In this document: positions 1 to 7,905 of the stretch, one piece after another | How the letters are laid out: every line of letters begins with the position of its first letter | Position numbering within the stretch: the first letter of the stretch is position 1 | NCBI GenBank assembly: GCA_000725195.1 | Contig: JAIL01000252.1 | Coordinates: 1-53,934, forward strand | Direction of reading: 5' to 3' | Length of the DNA: 53,934 bases | Source: Snodgrassella alvi SCGC AB-598-O02 | GTDB taxonomy: Bacteria; Pseudomonadota; Gammaproteobacteria; Burkholderiales; Neisseriaceae | Notes under the pieces: model-generated | Databases searched by the model: none | What the model was told of the DNA's origin: nothing | The model's input: only the letters and a program-made list of their open reading frames with translations | Program-made: the position numbers and the translations under genes

Positions 1-789
1 TAGCTGCGATGGTGTGATCGCTTTACCAAGATCATGGGTCAGAGCTGCATAACGTTCCTCAAGGCAATAATCGTGTTCAGCTGCATACTGTAAAGTGAGC
101 AAAGTGTGTTCGCCGCTATCTATCTCAGGATGAAAGTCAGCGCGTTGTGGTACGCCAAATAGTGCAGCAATCTCGGGAAAAATTATTTCTAAAGCTCCAC
201 AGGCTCGTAAAGTTTCGATCATCCGTCGGGGTTGTTTTTCCATCAACCCTTTAGCTAATTCCTGCCACACTCGTTCCGGAACCAGTGCATTCACTTCACC
301 GGCAGATACCATATTTTGCATTAAATGCATTGTTTCTGGCGCAATTTGAAAACCGTAGCGTGCGGCGAAACGAGCAATACGCAAGATTCGTACCGGATCT
401 TCTGCAAATGCTGGACTGACGTGGCGCAGAATGCCCTGTTGTAAGTCGTTCAACCCATTATAAGGATCGATCAAATTACCCAGCTTATCTTCAGCCATTG
501 CATTAATAGTTAGGTCTCGTCTGAGTAAATCCTGTTGCAGCGATACATCTTTATCGGCATGAAACTGAAAACCAGCATATCCTGCGGCAACTTTGCGCTC
601 TGTGCGTGCTAGAGCATATTCTTCATGAGTTTGCGGATGCAGAAATACCGGGAAATCCCGACCAACGGGTTGATAACCGGCATTGAGCATATCCTGGACA
701 GTTGCACCAACAACTACCCAGTCACGATCGACTACTGTCCGTTGCAAATATTTATCTCGTACTGCGCCACCTACCAGATATATTTCCAT
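1..789 (-). CDS. cca: CCA-adding enzyme (tRNA nucleotidyltransferase), 3' end cut off by window edge
   Basis: This enzyme adds or repairs the 3'-CCA of tRNAs from CTP and ATP without a template. The reading frame starts at ATG 789 and stays open for 263 codons to the window edge. The family is usually about 400 aa, so the C-terminal part, including any HD region, lies outside. The N-terminus reads [12 protein letters not shown], the class II nucleotidyltransferase signature. It is followed by [10 protein letters not shown] with the metal-binding acidic pair, the [10 protein letters not shown] motif, and the [18 protein letters not shown] motif that lies in the nucleotide-recognition region. 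A possible HD-type metal motif (THDLGKA) is just reached at the edge. The gene reads leftwards, away from the PAP2 gene. Identification is firm from several consecutive family motifs; only the C-terminus is unseen. Confidence 0.95.
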   Translation of the reverse strand, partial: MEIYLVGGAVRDKYLQRTVVDRDWVVVGATVQDMLNAGYQPVGRDFPVFLHPQTHEEYALARTERKVAAGYAGFQFHADKDVSLQQDLLRRDLTINAMAEDKLGNLIDPYNGLNDLQQGILRHVSPAFAEDPVRILRIARFAARYGFQIAPETMHLMQNMVSAGEVNALVPERVWQELAKGLMEKQPRRMIETLRACGALEIIFPEIAALFGVPQRADFHPEIDSGEHTLLTLQYAAEHDYCLEERYAALTHDLGKAITPSQL

Positions 790-1191
790 ATTCTGCTATC
801 TTTAATTCTGAAATAAAGTTTGTCTATTGTGCCGTAGTTCAACTTGAATGTTAAATGGAATTTATATACCAAACGTGATAATAATTATTTGCGTGAAGAC
901 AAAATTTCAATCCAATAGCTTCTACCGGTCTCTGTGTAGTAATTGGCGCGTTTTTGGTAATTCAATTTAGACTAAATGAATTAGTGAAATATTGATAATA
1001 CTGACAAAAATAACGTAATAAAGCTTTTTCAGATAGGTAATCCCGTAATGAAAATAAATTTCGTAATTTGTTAGATAAATCTTATTACGGTAAAATAATA
1101 TTAATATTAACTGTTATTGATTTAACAATTTAATAAATATATTTAATTATTATAACTTTACCAATATTACAGACTTTGAAAGTTAGCTTGC
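790..1191. other. AT-rich intergenic region between divergent cca and PAP2 genes
   Basis: About 400 bases very rich in A and T with stop codons in every frame. It separates two divergently read genes, so it should hold both promoters. I see no clear -35/-10 pair, RNA fold or repeat I would commit to. Confidence 0.6.
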
Positions 1192-1782
1192 ATGCAGTTT
1201 ATAGATAGATTAATTACCTTAATACTTAGCGGTATCATGATTATCGGCGTATATCAGTTTTATTTTTTTACGCAACGTTTCACAGCAAATCGTGTCAAAA
1301 TTTATTCTTCTCCACTGGATGAAAAAATTCCCTATTGGCCAGTCTGGTCATGGATTTACAGTTTTCTTTATTATCCGGCTATTTTATATCTTAACTGGAT
1401 AATTCAGGATATGCGTCAGTTCGTGCTGATGGCAATAACATTTGTTAGTCTGATGTTTATGCAGATGATTTGTTTTGTGGCTTTTCCTGTTGCCACGCCC
1501 AAACACTGGCGCACTATCAATCAGGGTAAAACAGCTTCTGAAAAATTCCTGCAATTGGTGCAAAAATATGATGACAGTTCCAATTGCTTTCCCAGTATGC
1601 ATGTTTCAGTGGCGACTTTAACCGCTTTATTTGCCTTACCAACACTAGGATATATCGTATTTTTATTTCCCTTACTCATCGCCTTATCCTGCATGTTTAC
1701 CAAACAGCATTATTTTATTGATCTGCCGTTTGGAGCATTATTAGCTTGGTTGGCTTATCAGGTTTATGTTTTAATAAGTTAG
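1192..1782 (+). CDS. PAP2-superfamily membrane phosphatase
   Basis: A 196-aa membrane protein of the phosphatidic-acid phosphatase type 2 superfamily. These enzymes hydrolyse lipid phosphates or transfer head groups at the membrane surface. About five or six hydrophobic segments are visible, the first at residues 5-25. The conserved core is in the C-terminal half: NCFPSMHVSVAT corresponds to the PSGH motif with its catalytic histidine, and KQHYFIDLPFGALLAW to the SR-x5-H-x3-D motif, with the HY and D kept. The classical first motif (K-x6-RP) is not obvious. Such weak first motifs occur in the inositol-phosphotransferase-like (Aur1/Ipt1) subgroup, so the substrate may be a glycolipid or undecaprenyl phosphate. 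It stands alone between AT-rich spacers and is followed by a hairpin. I cannot name the substrate. Confidence 0.8.
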   Translation: MQFIDRLITLILSGIMIIGVYQFYFFTQRFTANRVKIYSSPLDEKIPYWPVWSWIYSFLYYPAILYLNWIIQDMRQFVLMAITFVSLMFMQMICFVAFPVATPKHWRTINQGKTASEKFLQLVQKYDDSSNCFPSMHVSVATLTALFALPTLGYIVFLFPLLIALSCMFTKQHYFIDLPFGALLAWLAYQVYVLIS

Positions 1783-1826
1783 TCAGCTAGCAATAGCATT
1801 CCAATTCATAAATAAAATTGATAAGA

Positions 1827-1857
1827 AAAGGGTGAATCTATTCAGGATACACCCTTT
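1827..1857 (+). terminator. Hairpin terminator shared by convergent PAP2 and YjzC-like genes
   Basis: Perfect 8-bp stem (AAAGGGTG / CACCCTTT) with a 15-nt loop. It lies between two genes that end towards each other, so it may act in both directions. No long T run follows on the + strand; on the opposite strand the sequence after the stem is only moderately T-rich. Confidence 0.6.
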
Positions 1858-1901
1858 AATTGCATAAGATCTTTCTTTCACTATGAAGCTATCAACATTA
1901 A

Positions 1902-2084
1902 TTAATGTTTACTGTCTGGAGTTTTGTTAATTAGTTTCCATAAATTCCCTGCATGCTGGGTTGGAGGCAATTTTTCATGGTCTTTAGCTGTCACGAAATT
2001 TTCTATGGAATGGCCATGTTGATCGACTTCTTGATAAATACCACCATTGGTGCCGGTGTTATCACCGGGTTTTAGATTGCTCAT
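1902..2084 (-). CDS. YjzC-like small conserved protein
   Basis: A 60-aa hydrophilic protein that resembles the YjzC family: an LKPGDNTGTNGGIYQEVD segment followed by a charged region and a Pro-His-Trp ending (PPTQHAGNLWKL). Family members are small proteins of unknown function known from Bacillus and scattered proteobacteria. The Lys-Pro-Gly entry, the GGIYQE turn and the late tryptophan match that pattern. A strong ribosome-binding site (AAAGGAG, 7 nt upstream) supports the ATG at 2084, so I regard it as real despite its length. No function can be proposed. It is monocistronic and convergent with the PAP2 gene. Confidence 0.75.
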   Translation of the reverse strand: MSNLKPGDNTGTNGGIYQEVDQHGHSIENFVTAKDHEKLPPTQHAGNLWKLINKTPDSKH

Positions 2085-2407
2085 TTCTACTCCTTTATAA
2101 TTTGCCTAAAAATATACAGCACTTATATCTTAATAAGTATTTGAAATAAAGCAAGTTTGTGACAATATTTTAATTTTATAAACGTATATTAACGCCTTTT
2201 TTTAGCTAATATTCCCATGGGTTTTGAAATTGAAACTTCATCTCAGCTTTGAATTTGTATGCTTAGAAAAAATCAATACTGATTAAATTAACTGCTCATT
2301 TCACATGCTAATCTAACTAATGTGAGGTTGAAGTACGGTTATAAGGAGCTGGTGCGAAAATTATTTTCAGTTACAATTGCAGTTTAGTGATTTAGGTAGG
2401 GAAAAGT
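2085..2407. other. AT-rich intergenic region upstream of the GAF-ribA pair
   Basis: About 320 bases between divergent genes, with no open frame of note. It should contain the promoters of the YjzC-like gene and of the GAF/ribA operon. The stretch from 2340 is slightly richer in G, but no confident promoter or riboswitch fold was recognised. Confidence 0.5.
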
Positions 2408-3142
2408 ATGTCCGGCAATGCAGTGCGAGAATATTTAACTACGCAGGGGTTAAATTTACCGGCAGATGAAGTAGAAATGGCAGTTTTGGCTGTACAAACA
2501 ATATTACAAATGGCACAGGCTGAAATTGATACTTCAGTGATTTGGTATGAGGAAAATAATTTCAATCTGGCTACTAAGCTTGGCGTTAATATCCAAGATA
2601 TTTACTCATCTCAAGATCAGGATATTTTTAAATCTGAAAACAATATAGTCCATACTCTACGTCAGCTGTATCTAGCAATTGATTCTTGGTGTAGTCGTCA
2701 TCAAGATCTATGTGTTAGTTTGTTTTTGTTTGAAAACACAACAACTTCCAAATGCTTAGTTCGGCTTATTTTACATGGTGTTACTCTGCCAGCTTATTTA
2801 AGCTGTGATCAACAACATCAACAGCAATATTTATTTGTACGATCCGCTACTACTGGCTGGTTAAGTCAGATTAATGACATAGACGAATGGTTAAAAGATG
2901 GTAGTCTCAAAGGCATACAGATTGGTGCAAGTCAATTATCTGTGCCCATAACCGACATACAAGGACAAGTGTTAGGGGTTTTATATGTAAGTCATACTCA
3001 TAAAAACGCATTTGCAAAAAGTGAGCTAATCGATTGGATTGCAATGGCGGTTGCCATAGTACCATTTATGATAAATATTCAGGCAGCTATGTTGGCAGAG
3101 CAGACAAAAGGGAATAATAATGACAAAGACACAATACACTAA
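2408..3142 (+). CDS. GAF-domain-like cytoplasmic protein upstream of ribA
   Basis: A 244-aa soluble protein without signal peptide or membrane segment. Its C-terminal part (about residues 125-225) has the look of a GAF sensor domain: [19 protein letters not shown] is the typical last-strand pattern, followed by a long helix ([18 protein letters not shown]). The N-terminal 100 residues are helical and match nothing I recognise. There is no kinase, cyclase or DNA-binding output domain. Its stop lies 23 nt inside the start of ribA, so the two are probably translationally coupled. A weak ribosome-binding site (GGTAGGGAAAAG) precedes the ATG. The overlap suggests a role linked to riboflavin or nitrogen/oxygen status, but this is inference from context only. 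Confidence 0.65.
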   Translation: MSGNAVREYLTTQGLNLPADEVEMAVLAVQTILQMAQAEIDTSVIWYEENNFNLATKLGVNIQDIYSSQDQDIFKSENNIVHTLRQLYLAIDSWCSRHQDLCVSLFLFENTTTSKCLVRLILHGVTLPAYLSCDQQHQQQYLFVRSATTGWLSQINDIDEWLKDGSLKGIQIGASQLSVPITDIQGQVLGVLYVSHTHKNAFAKSELIDWIAMAVAIVPFMINIQAAMLAEQTKGNNNDKDTIH

Positions 3143-3743
3143 AGTTACAGAGAATTGCCCGTTGCGTTTTGTCGCAACCTGTCGATTACCGACTCAATGG
3201 GGTGTTTTTACTATGTATGGTTTTGAGGATGTTCCGAATCGTCAGGAACATATTGCCCTCACAACAGGTAATGTTTCCGGGCAACAAGCTGTACTGGGAA
3301 GAATCCATTCCGAATGTTTAACTGGGGACGCTTTATTTTCTAAACGCTGTGATTGTGGACCGCAGCTTCAAGCGGCAATGCAAGCGGTACAGGCCACAGG
3401 TCAGGGCGTAATTATTTATTTGCGTCAGGAAGGTCGCGGTATTGGATTATTGAATAAAATTCGTGCTTATCATTTGCAGGATGAAGGTATGGATACAGTT
3501 GAAGCAAACATAGCTTTGAATCTACCAATCGATGCACGAGATTTTAAATTGGCTAAATACATACTGGATTATTTAGATGTTCAAAGTTTAAGATTAATGA
3601 CAAATAATCCGCAAAAAGTAGCAACAATGCAAAAAATGGGGATAGATGTGGTTGAACGAGTCCCGTTACATGTCGGTATTAATGAAGATAATGAGCATTA
3701 TCTGCATACCAAAATAGCCAAAATGGGACATTTTGCTGATTAA
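3120..3743 (+). CDS. ribA: GTP cyclohydrolase II
   Basis: It opens GTP to 2,5-diamino-6-ribosylamino-4(3H)-pyrimidinone 5'-phosphate, releasing formate and pyrophosphate, the first committed step of riboflavin synthesis. The protein is 207 aa, close to the roughly 196 aa of stand-alone bacterial RibA, so it is not the fused RibBA form. The zinc site is visible in [20 protein letters not shown] (three cysteines). The GTP-binding and catalytic part follows in [13 protein letters not shown] and in LMTNNPQKV near the end. The start at 3120 overlaps the upstream GAF-like gene by 23 nt. A GGGAATAATA stretch ahead of it could serve as ribosome-binding site. A hairpin terminator lies 33 nt after the stop. 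Confidence 0.96.
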   Translation: MTKTQYTKVTENCPLRFVATCRLPTQWGVFTMYGFEDVPNRQEHIALTTGNVSGQQAVLGRIHSECLTGDALFSKRCDCGPQLQAAMQAVQATGQGVIIYLRQEGRGIGLLNKIRAYHLQDEGMDTVEANIALNLPIDARDFKLAKYILDYLDVQSLRLMTNNPQKVATMQKMGIDVVERVPLHVGINEDNEHYLHTKIAKMGHFAD

Positions 3744-3775
3744 ATATTATCAATATAGACTATTGACACCAGTTT

Positions 3776-3807
3776 AAAGGCTGATGAGGTACTAAAACTC
3801 AGCCTTT
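3776..3807 (+). terminator. Rho-independent-like terminator after ribA
   Basis: Perfect 9-bp stem AAAGGCTGA / TCAGCCTTT with a 14-nt loop, ending in TTTGTAT. It is placed 33 nt after the ribA stop codon. Confidence 0.75.
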
Positions 3808-4099
3808 GTATATGAATGTGAAATTTGCGGATTGGCTAATAACTTAATCAATATCTTTTAATTGTTATTTGATCAAAGTAAATTAGCTATCAAAATTCTG
3901 TTATTCTTCATTCATTATTTTAATAGGTTGACGTTTTATTAAGGGTATAATTTCAACAACTAATAGGTCATAGTTCATAAAATGAATTGTCTAAGCCTGT
4001 ATTGAATCAAGAGATATTTAGTTTGCTGTGAACAACAAATTTTATAGTTTAAGCTGGGGTGGCTATAACCAGCAGTGATATTTATAATCAGAATAAACC

Positions 4100-4125
4100 A
4101 AAATAGCGACCTTAGTCGCTATTTT
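4100..4125 (-). terminator. Terminator after cold-shock gene
   Basis: An 11-bp perfect stem (AAAATAGCGAC / GTCGCTATTTT) with the 4-nt loop CTTA, 24 nt beyond the cspA stop in the direction of that gene. The leftward continuation is TGG followed by T-rich sequence. Confidence 0.8.
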
Positions 4126-4148
4126 GATTAACTGGACAACTAATCCAA

Positions 4149-4352
4149 TTAAGCTGCTTGAATGTTAGCAGCCTGTTTACCTTTTGGTCCGGTAGTTACA
4201 TCAAATGAAACACGTTGACCTTCTTTAAGGGTTTTAAAACCATTCATATTGATTGCAGAGAAATGAGCAAACAAATCTTCGCCACCTTCATCTGGAGTAA
4301 TAAAACCAAAACCTTTAGCGTCGTTAAACCACTTAACAATACCAGTTGCCAT
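4149..4352 (-). CDS. cspA: Cold-shock protein (CspA family)
   Basis: A 67-aa single cold-shock domain that binds single-stranded RNA and DNA and acts as an RNA chaperone or antiterminator. It begins [23 protein letters not shown]1 (KGFGFI) and RNP2 (DLFAHFS) are both intact, and it ends in the usual [10 protein letters not shown] segment. A longer in-frame start exists at 4388, but ATG 4352 is chosen because it matches the family N-terminus and has a GGAAG ribosome-binding site 4-5 nt upstream. About 220 nt of non-coding sequence separates it from divergent clpS. Long 5' leaders are common in this family and act as thermosensors, which would fit here. Which Csp paralog this is cannot be told from the sequence alone. 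Confidence 0.95.
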   Translation of the reverse strand: MATGIVKWFNDAKGFGFITPDEGGEDLFAHFSAINMNGFKTLKEGQRVSFDVTTGPKGKQAANIQAA

Positions 4353-4575
4353 GAAACTTCCTATACTAAAAAACAAGATAAATAACAAGTATCAGACATA
4401 AAGGCCAACAAAAAAGTGAACATTTGCGCAACTGTTTGTAAGCAATTCATGCCTAACTTGCTTAAGTAACCTTTTTACATAGGTTAAGAACTAACGTCAA
4501 GTAAGCTTACCGAAAAATGATAAAATTATTAAAACCGTTACTAAAAACCCACAGATACATGTAAATATTCGCATA

Positions 4576-4881
4576 ATGTCAACTACTAATATACAAACCA
4601 TTAGCCAGAATCAAGAAACCGTGTTACCACCTCCGAAAAAATATCAAGTGGTACTATTAAATGATGATTTCACCCCCATGGATTTTGTGGTGAACTTATT
4701 GACAACTGTTTTTCATTTACCGCATACGCAGGCTATTGCAGTGATGCTCACGGTACATGAAAGCGGACGAGGTGTATGCGGGATCTATCAAAAAGATGTA
4801 GCCGAAACCAAACGCTGGCAGGTATTGAAACAGGCGAATGAAGCTGGCTATCCACTACAATGTATAATAGAACCAGCTTAA
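4576..4881 (+). CDS. clpS: ClpS adaptor protein
   Basis: A 101-aa adaptor that binds the N-domain of ClpA and delivers N-end-rule substrates to ClpAP. After a flexible 20-residue N-terminal tail, the core shows YQVVLLNDDFTPMDFVVNLL (containing the Asn-Asp-Asp N-degron pocket and the Met gatekeeper region), then the HTQAIAVMLTVHESGRGVCG helix-turn region. The length is typical. The gene lies 135 nt upstream of clpA in the same direction, the standard arrangement. The ribosome-binding site ahead of ATG 4576 is poor. Confidence 0.96.
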   Translation: MSTTNIQTISQNQETVLPPPKKYQVVLLNDDFTPMDFVVNLLTTVFHLPHTQAIAVMLTVHESGRGVCGIYQKDVAETKRWQVLKQANEAGYPLQCIIEPA

Positions 4882-5016
4882 AAATGTCTAACCAAACTGA
4901 TTAAATAGTAAACTCTGGTATATATCTACTTTAATACTCCAGATTTGCATTATAGTGATTGAAATAAACTTATCTATGAAAAACCGTGTTTTACAATCAT
5001 TGTTAGGAGAGCAGGA

Positions 5017-7311
5017 ATGATTTCGGCGCAATTAGAAAAAATTCTGCAACATATTTATGCGGAAGCGCGCAGCCATTCGTTTGAATATATCGGCGTCGAG
5101 CATTTGCTGCTTGGGTTGGTGCAGAAAAGTAAAGAAGTGGCACAAACTTTATCTGCTTTAGGGGTAGACAATGGTGTGTTAGTCACACAATTACAACAAA
5201 GTATTTTAGCCAATACACCAATTTTATCGGCATCCTCTGAGTCACAAGATGAGTTACAGCCTACAATTGGTTTTCAGCGTGTATTACAGCAGGCAATCGT
5301 ACACGTTCGTGCTGCAGAGGCAAAAGGAGAAGTCAGCCCGGTAGATGTACTGATTGCGATCATGTCGGAAAAAGACAGTCATGCTGTTTATTTTCTGGAG
5401 TTGCAATCAGTTAGCCGTCTGGATGTGTTGCGCTATCTGACATTAGGGAATAATTCTGCTAACAATGAACATTCTCAAGCAGAAAATGTGGAAAACGAAA
5501 CGGTTAAAACATCCGCCAAAGCATTAGATCAGTATACGATTAACCTAAATAATGAAGTTATGGCTGGTCGTATAGGTCCATTGATTGGTCGTGGTGAAGA
5601 AATGCAACGACTAATCCAGACGCTATGTCGTCGACGTAAAAATAATCCTTTACTAGTTGGAGAGGCTGGGGTTGGTAAGACTACGCTGGCAGAAGGTCTT
5701 GCTTATAAGCTGGGACATGATAAAGTTCCGGAAGCCATTAAAGGTGCGGTTGTCTTTTTGCTGGATATGGGCGCATTGTTGGCCGGTACTAAATATCGTG
5801 GCGATTTTGAGGCCCGACTAAAAGCTGTAATCAATGAATTAGCTCAATTAGATAAAGCGGTTTTATTCATCGATGAAATTCATACAATAATAGGTGCAGG
5901 CAGTGTTTCTGGGGGCACGATGGATGCTTCTAATTTGCTTAAACCAGCCTTAGCAAAAGGTAATATGCGCTGTATAGGTGCCACGACTTATCAAGAATAC
6001 CGTACTATTTTTGATAAAGACCATGCACTTAGCCGACGTTTTCAGAAAATTGATGTTCTCGAACCGACTATCCCCGAAACCATTCAGATTTTGCAGGGGC
6101 TACGACCAGCTTTTGAGCATTATCATCAGGTGAGATATACCCGTGAAGCTTTAGAGGCTGCTGCTGAATTGTCTGCACGTTATATAAATGAACGATTTTT
6201 ACCAGATAAAGCAATAGATATTATTGATGAAGCTGCTGCGGCGCAAAAAACGCAACCTAAATCAAAACAGCGCAAGACTATAGGACGGGCTGAAATCGAA
6301 GCAATCGTTGCTCGGGTGGCGCGTATTCCGGAAAAATCTGTTTCCCATGATGATAAACAGGTTTTACGCCATTTGGCGGATAATTTAAAAGCAAAAGTTT
6401 TTGGTCAGGATCAGGCTATTGATGCTTTAGCTTCGGCTATCAAAATGGCTCGCTCTGGATTAAAACAGCCGGATAAACCAATTGGAAGTTTTCTGTTTGC
6501 CGGACCCACAGGAGTAGGCAAGACTGAAGTCGCCAGACAACTGGCTGCCTTACTTGATCTGCCTTTATTGCGCTTTGATATGTCTGAGTATATGGAACGA
6601 CATGCTGTCTCTCGATTAATAGGCTCTCCGCCGGGCTATGTAGGCTTTGAGCAGGGTGGATTATTAACCGAATCTATATCTAAGCAACCGTATTCTGTTT
6701 TATTACTGGATGAAATCGAAAAAGCCCACCCTGATATTTTCAACGTATTATTGCAGGTGATGGATTATGCCAAACTTACAGACAATAATGGACGTAGTGC
6801 AGATTTTCGTAATGTCATATTGATCATGACCACCAACGCAGGTGCATCCGAGCTGGCCAGACCTGATTTTGGCTTTACTGGGCAGCGAGCACAAGCTGAT
6901 AGTATGGCGATTATTGAAAAAAATTTCACCCCAGAATTTCGTAATCGCTTGGATGCCATTATTCCATTTGCAGCCCTTAAACAAGAAGTAATTGCAAAAG
7001 TTGTCGATAAATTTTTACTGGTATTAGAACAACAACTTTTAGCTAAGCAGGTGGTTGTCCAGTTTACGCCGTCTTTGCATCGCTTTTTGGCTGAAAATGG
7101 ATTTGATGCCACCATGGGTGCCCGTCCGATGCAGCGATTAATTCAGGATCGTATACGTAAAATTCTGGCTGATGAACTACTGTTTGGACGGTTAAGCGAA
7201 GGTGGTGAGGTTACTATTGATTATGATCCAGCATGCGATAAAGTTAATCTGGTTTTTCCCAGCTTGTCAGCATCTAATCAGGAATCCCAAACAGAGTTAA
7301 TTGCCGGTTAA
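5017..7311 (+). CDS. clpA: ATP-dependent Clp protease ATP-binding subunit ClpA
   Basis: The 764-aa AAA+ unfoldase that feeds substrates into ClpP. The domains in order are: an N-terminal ClpS-binding repeat domain (1-145, starting MISAQLEKILQHIYAEARSH), the first AAA+ module with Walker A GEAGVGKTT (about residue 214) and Walker B VLFIDEIHT, and the second module with Walker A GPTGVGKTE (about 500) and Walker B VLLLDEIEKAHP. There is no ClpB-type coiled-coil insertion. The ClpP-docking loop, IGL in E. coli, appears to be FGF in the DFGFTGQR segment here. A strong ribosome-binding site (TTAGGAG) precedes ATG 5017. It is presumably co-transcribed with clpS. Confidence 0.97.
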   Translation: MISAQLEKILQHIYAEARSHSFEYIGVEHLLLGLVQKSKEVAQTLSALGVDNGVLVTQLQQSILANTPILSASSESQDELQPTIGFQRVLQQAIVHVRAAEAKGEVSPVDVLIAIMSEKDSHAVYFLELQSVSRLDVLRYLTLGNNSANNEHSQAENVENETVKTSAKALDQYTINLNNEVMAGRIGPLIGRGEEMQRLIQTLCRRRKNNPLLVGEAGVGKTTLAEGLAYKLGHDKVPEAIKGAVVFLLDMGALLAGTKYRGDFEARLKAVINELAQLDKAVLFIDEIHTIIGAGSVSGGTMDASNLLKPALAKGNMRCIGATTYQEYRTIFDKDHALSRRFQKIDVLEPTIPETIQILQGLRPAFEHYHQVRYTREALEAAAELSARYINERFLPDKAIDIIDEAAAAQKTQPKSKQRKTIGRAEIEAIVARVARIPEKSVSHDDKQVLRHLADNLKAKVFGQDQAIDALASAIKMARSGLKQPDKPIGSFLFAGPTGVGKTEVARQLAALLDLPLLRFDMSEYMERHAVSRLIGSPPGYVGFEQGGLLTESISKQPYSVLLLDEIEKAHPDIFNVLLQVMDYAKLTDNNGRSADFRNVILIMTTNAGASELARPDFGFTGQRAQADSMAIIEKNFTPEFRNRLDAIIPFAALKQEVIAKVVDKFLLVLEQQLLAKQVVVQFTPSLHRFLAENGFDATMGARPMQRLIQDRIRKILADELLFGRLSEGGEVTIDYDPACDKVNLVFPSLSASNQESQTELIAG

Positions 7312-7682
7312 TTCAAATTGAAAGCGAATTCGAGAATTTATTTGTGTTAGGTTGATGCGAAATTTAAATGATTTATATTAATGGAATATAATGAATATTT
7401 GCAAATGCATATTGCACTACGCTGATATATTTTTGTCATTTCAATGTAAATAGTATCAGCTGTTTAACTTATTTTGTTATGTAATACATTAATGGTTGTA
7501 GCTTCGAATAGGGCTTTCCTTAATTATTTGATTATAGCAATACGCTATAGATAAAAAATTATAATTGCTTTGATATGTTGAGCAGATCGATAGTTATTTG
7601 AAAGTACAGAAAATATATTTGATAAATAAAGTAAATAATATTGAATTTTATACTTTAATTGAATTATTGCGATATTATAAGG

Positions 7683-7709
7683 AAAAAAAAGTGTGGCGGA
7701 AAGCCACAC
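7683..7709 (-). terminator. Strong intrinsic terminator reading leftwards
   Basis: On the minus strand: a perfect 7-bp GC-rich stem GTGTGGC / GCCACAC around a 5-nt loop, immediately followed by a run of eight T (8 A on the + strand at 7683-7690). This is the most classical terminator shape in the window. It lies about 195 nt beyond the phosphoethanolamine transferase stop, leaving an unusually long 3' tail or a separate short transcript. Confidence 0.8.
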
Positions 7710-7842
7710 ATAAACACACACATCAAGAGGAAACCAATCAAAGTAGCTTCATTATAATTTTTTCTAAAAATTGTGTTTTGATGTAAATCAATAAAGTAAT
7801 CGTATATTAAGAAAAATTAACATTTGTATAGCTTTTAAAACA

Positions 7843-7876
7843 ATGTTCTGAAAAAATACAATTCAGGACATTTTTT
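7843..7876 (+). terminator. Terminator hairpin reading rightwards (possibly bidirectional)
   Basis: A 10-bp stem ATGTTCTGAA / TTCAGGACAT with one G-T wobble and a 9-nt loop, followed by TTTTTT on the + strand. It would end transcription coming from clpA. In the reverse direction it lies about 30 nt after the phosphoethanolamine transferase stop, though the T run there is weaker (TGTTTT). Confidence 0.7.
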
Positions 7877-7905
7877 AAAATTTTAAAATATTAAGACACG
7901 GTCTA

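Larger units (their letters stand above)
7312..7905. other. Gene-free AT-rich region between convergent clpA and phosphoethanolamine transferase
   Basis: Nearly 600 bases without a convincing gene. A 62-codon frame opening with TTG at 7598 has no ribosome-binding site and low-complexity content. The region does hold two good hairpins (7683-7709 and 7843-7876), described separately, which suggest transcripts ending here from both sides. Confidence 0.6.

Noticed and set aside
7598-7786. 62-codon frame on the + strand
   Set aside because: TTG start without ribosome-binding site, low-complexity Lys/Asn/Ile content, and it runs through the terminator hairpin at 7691-7709.
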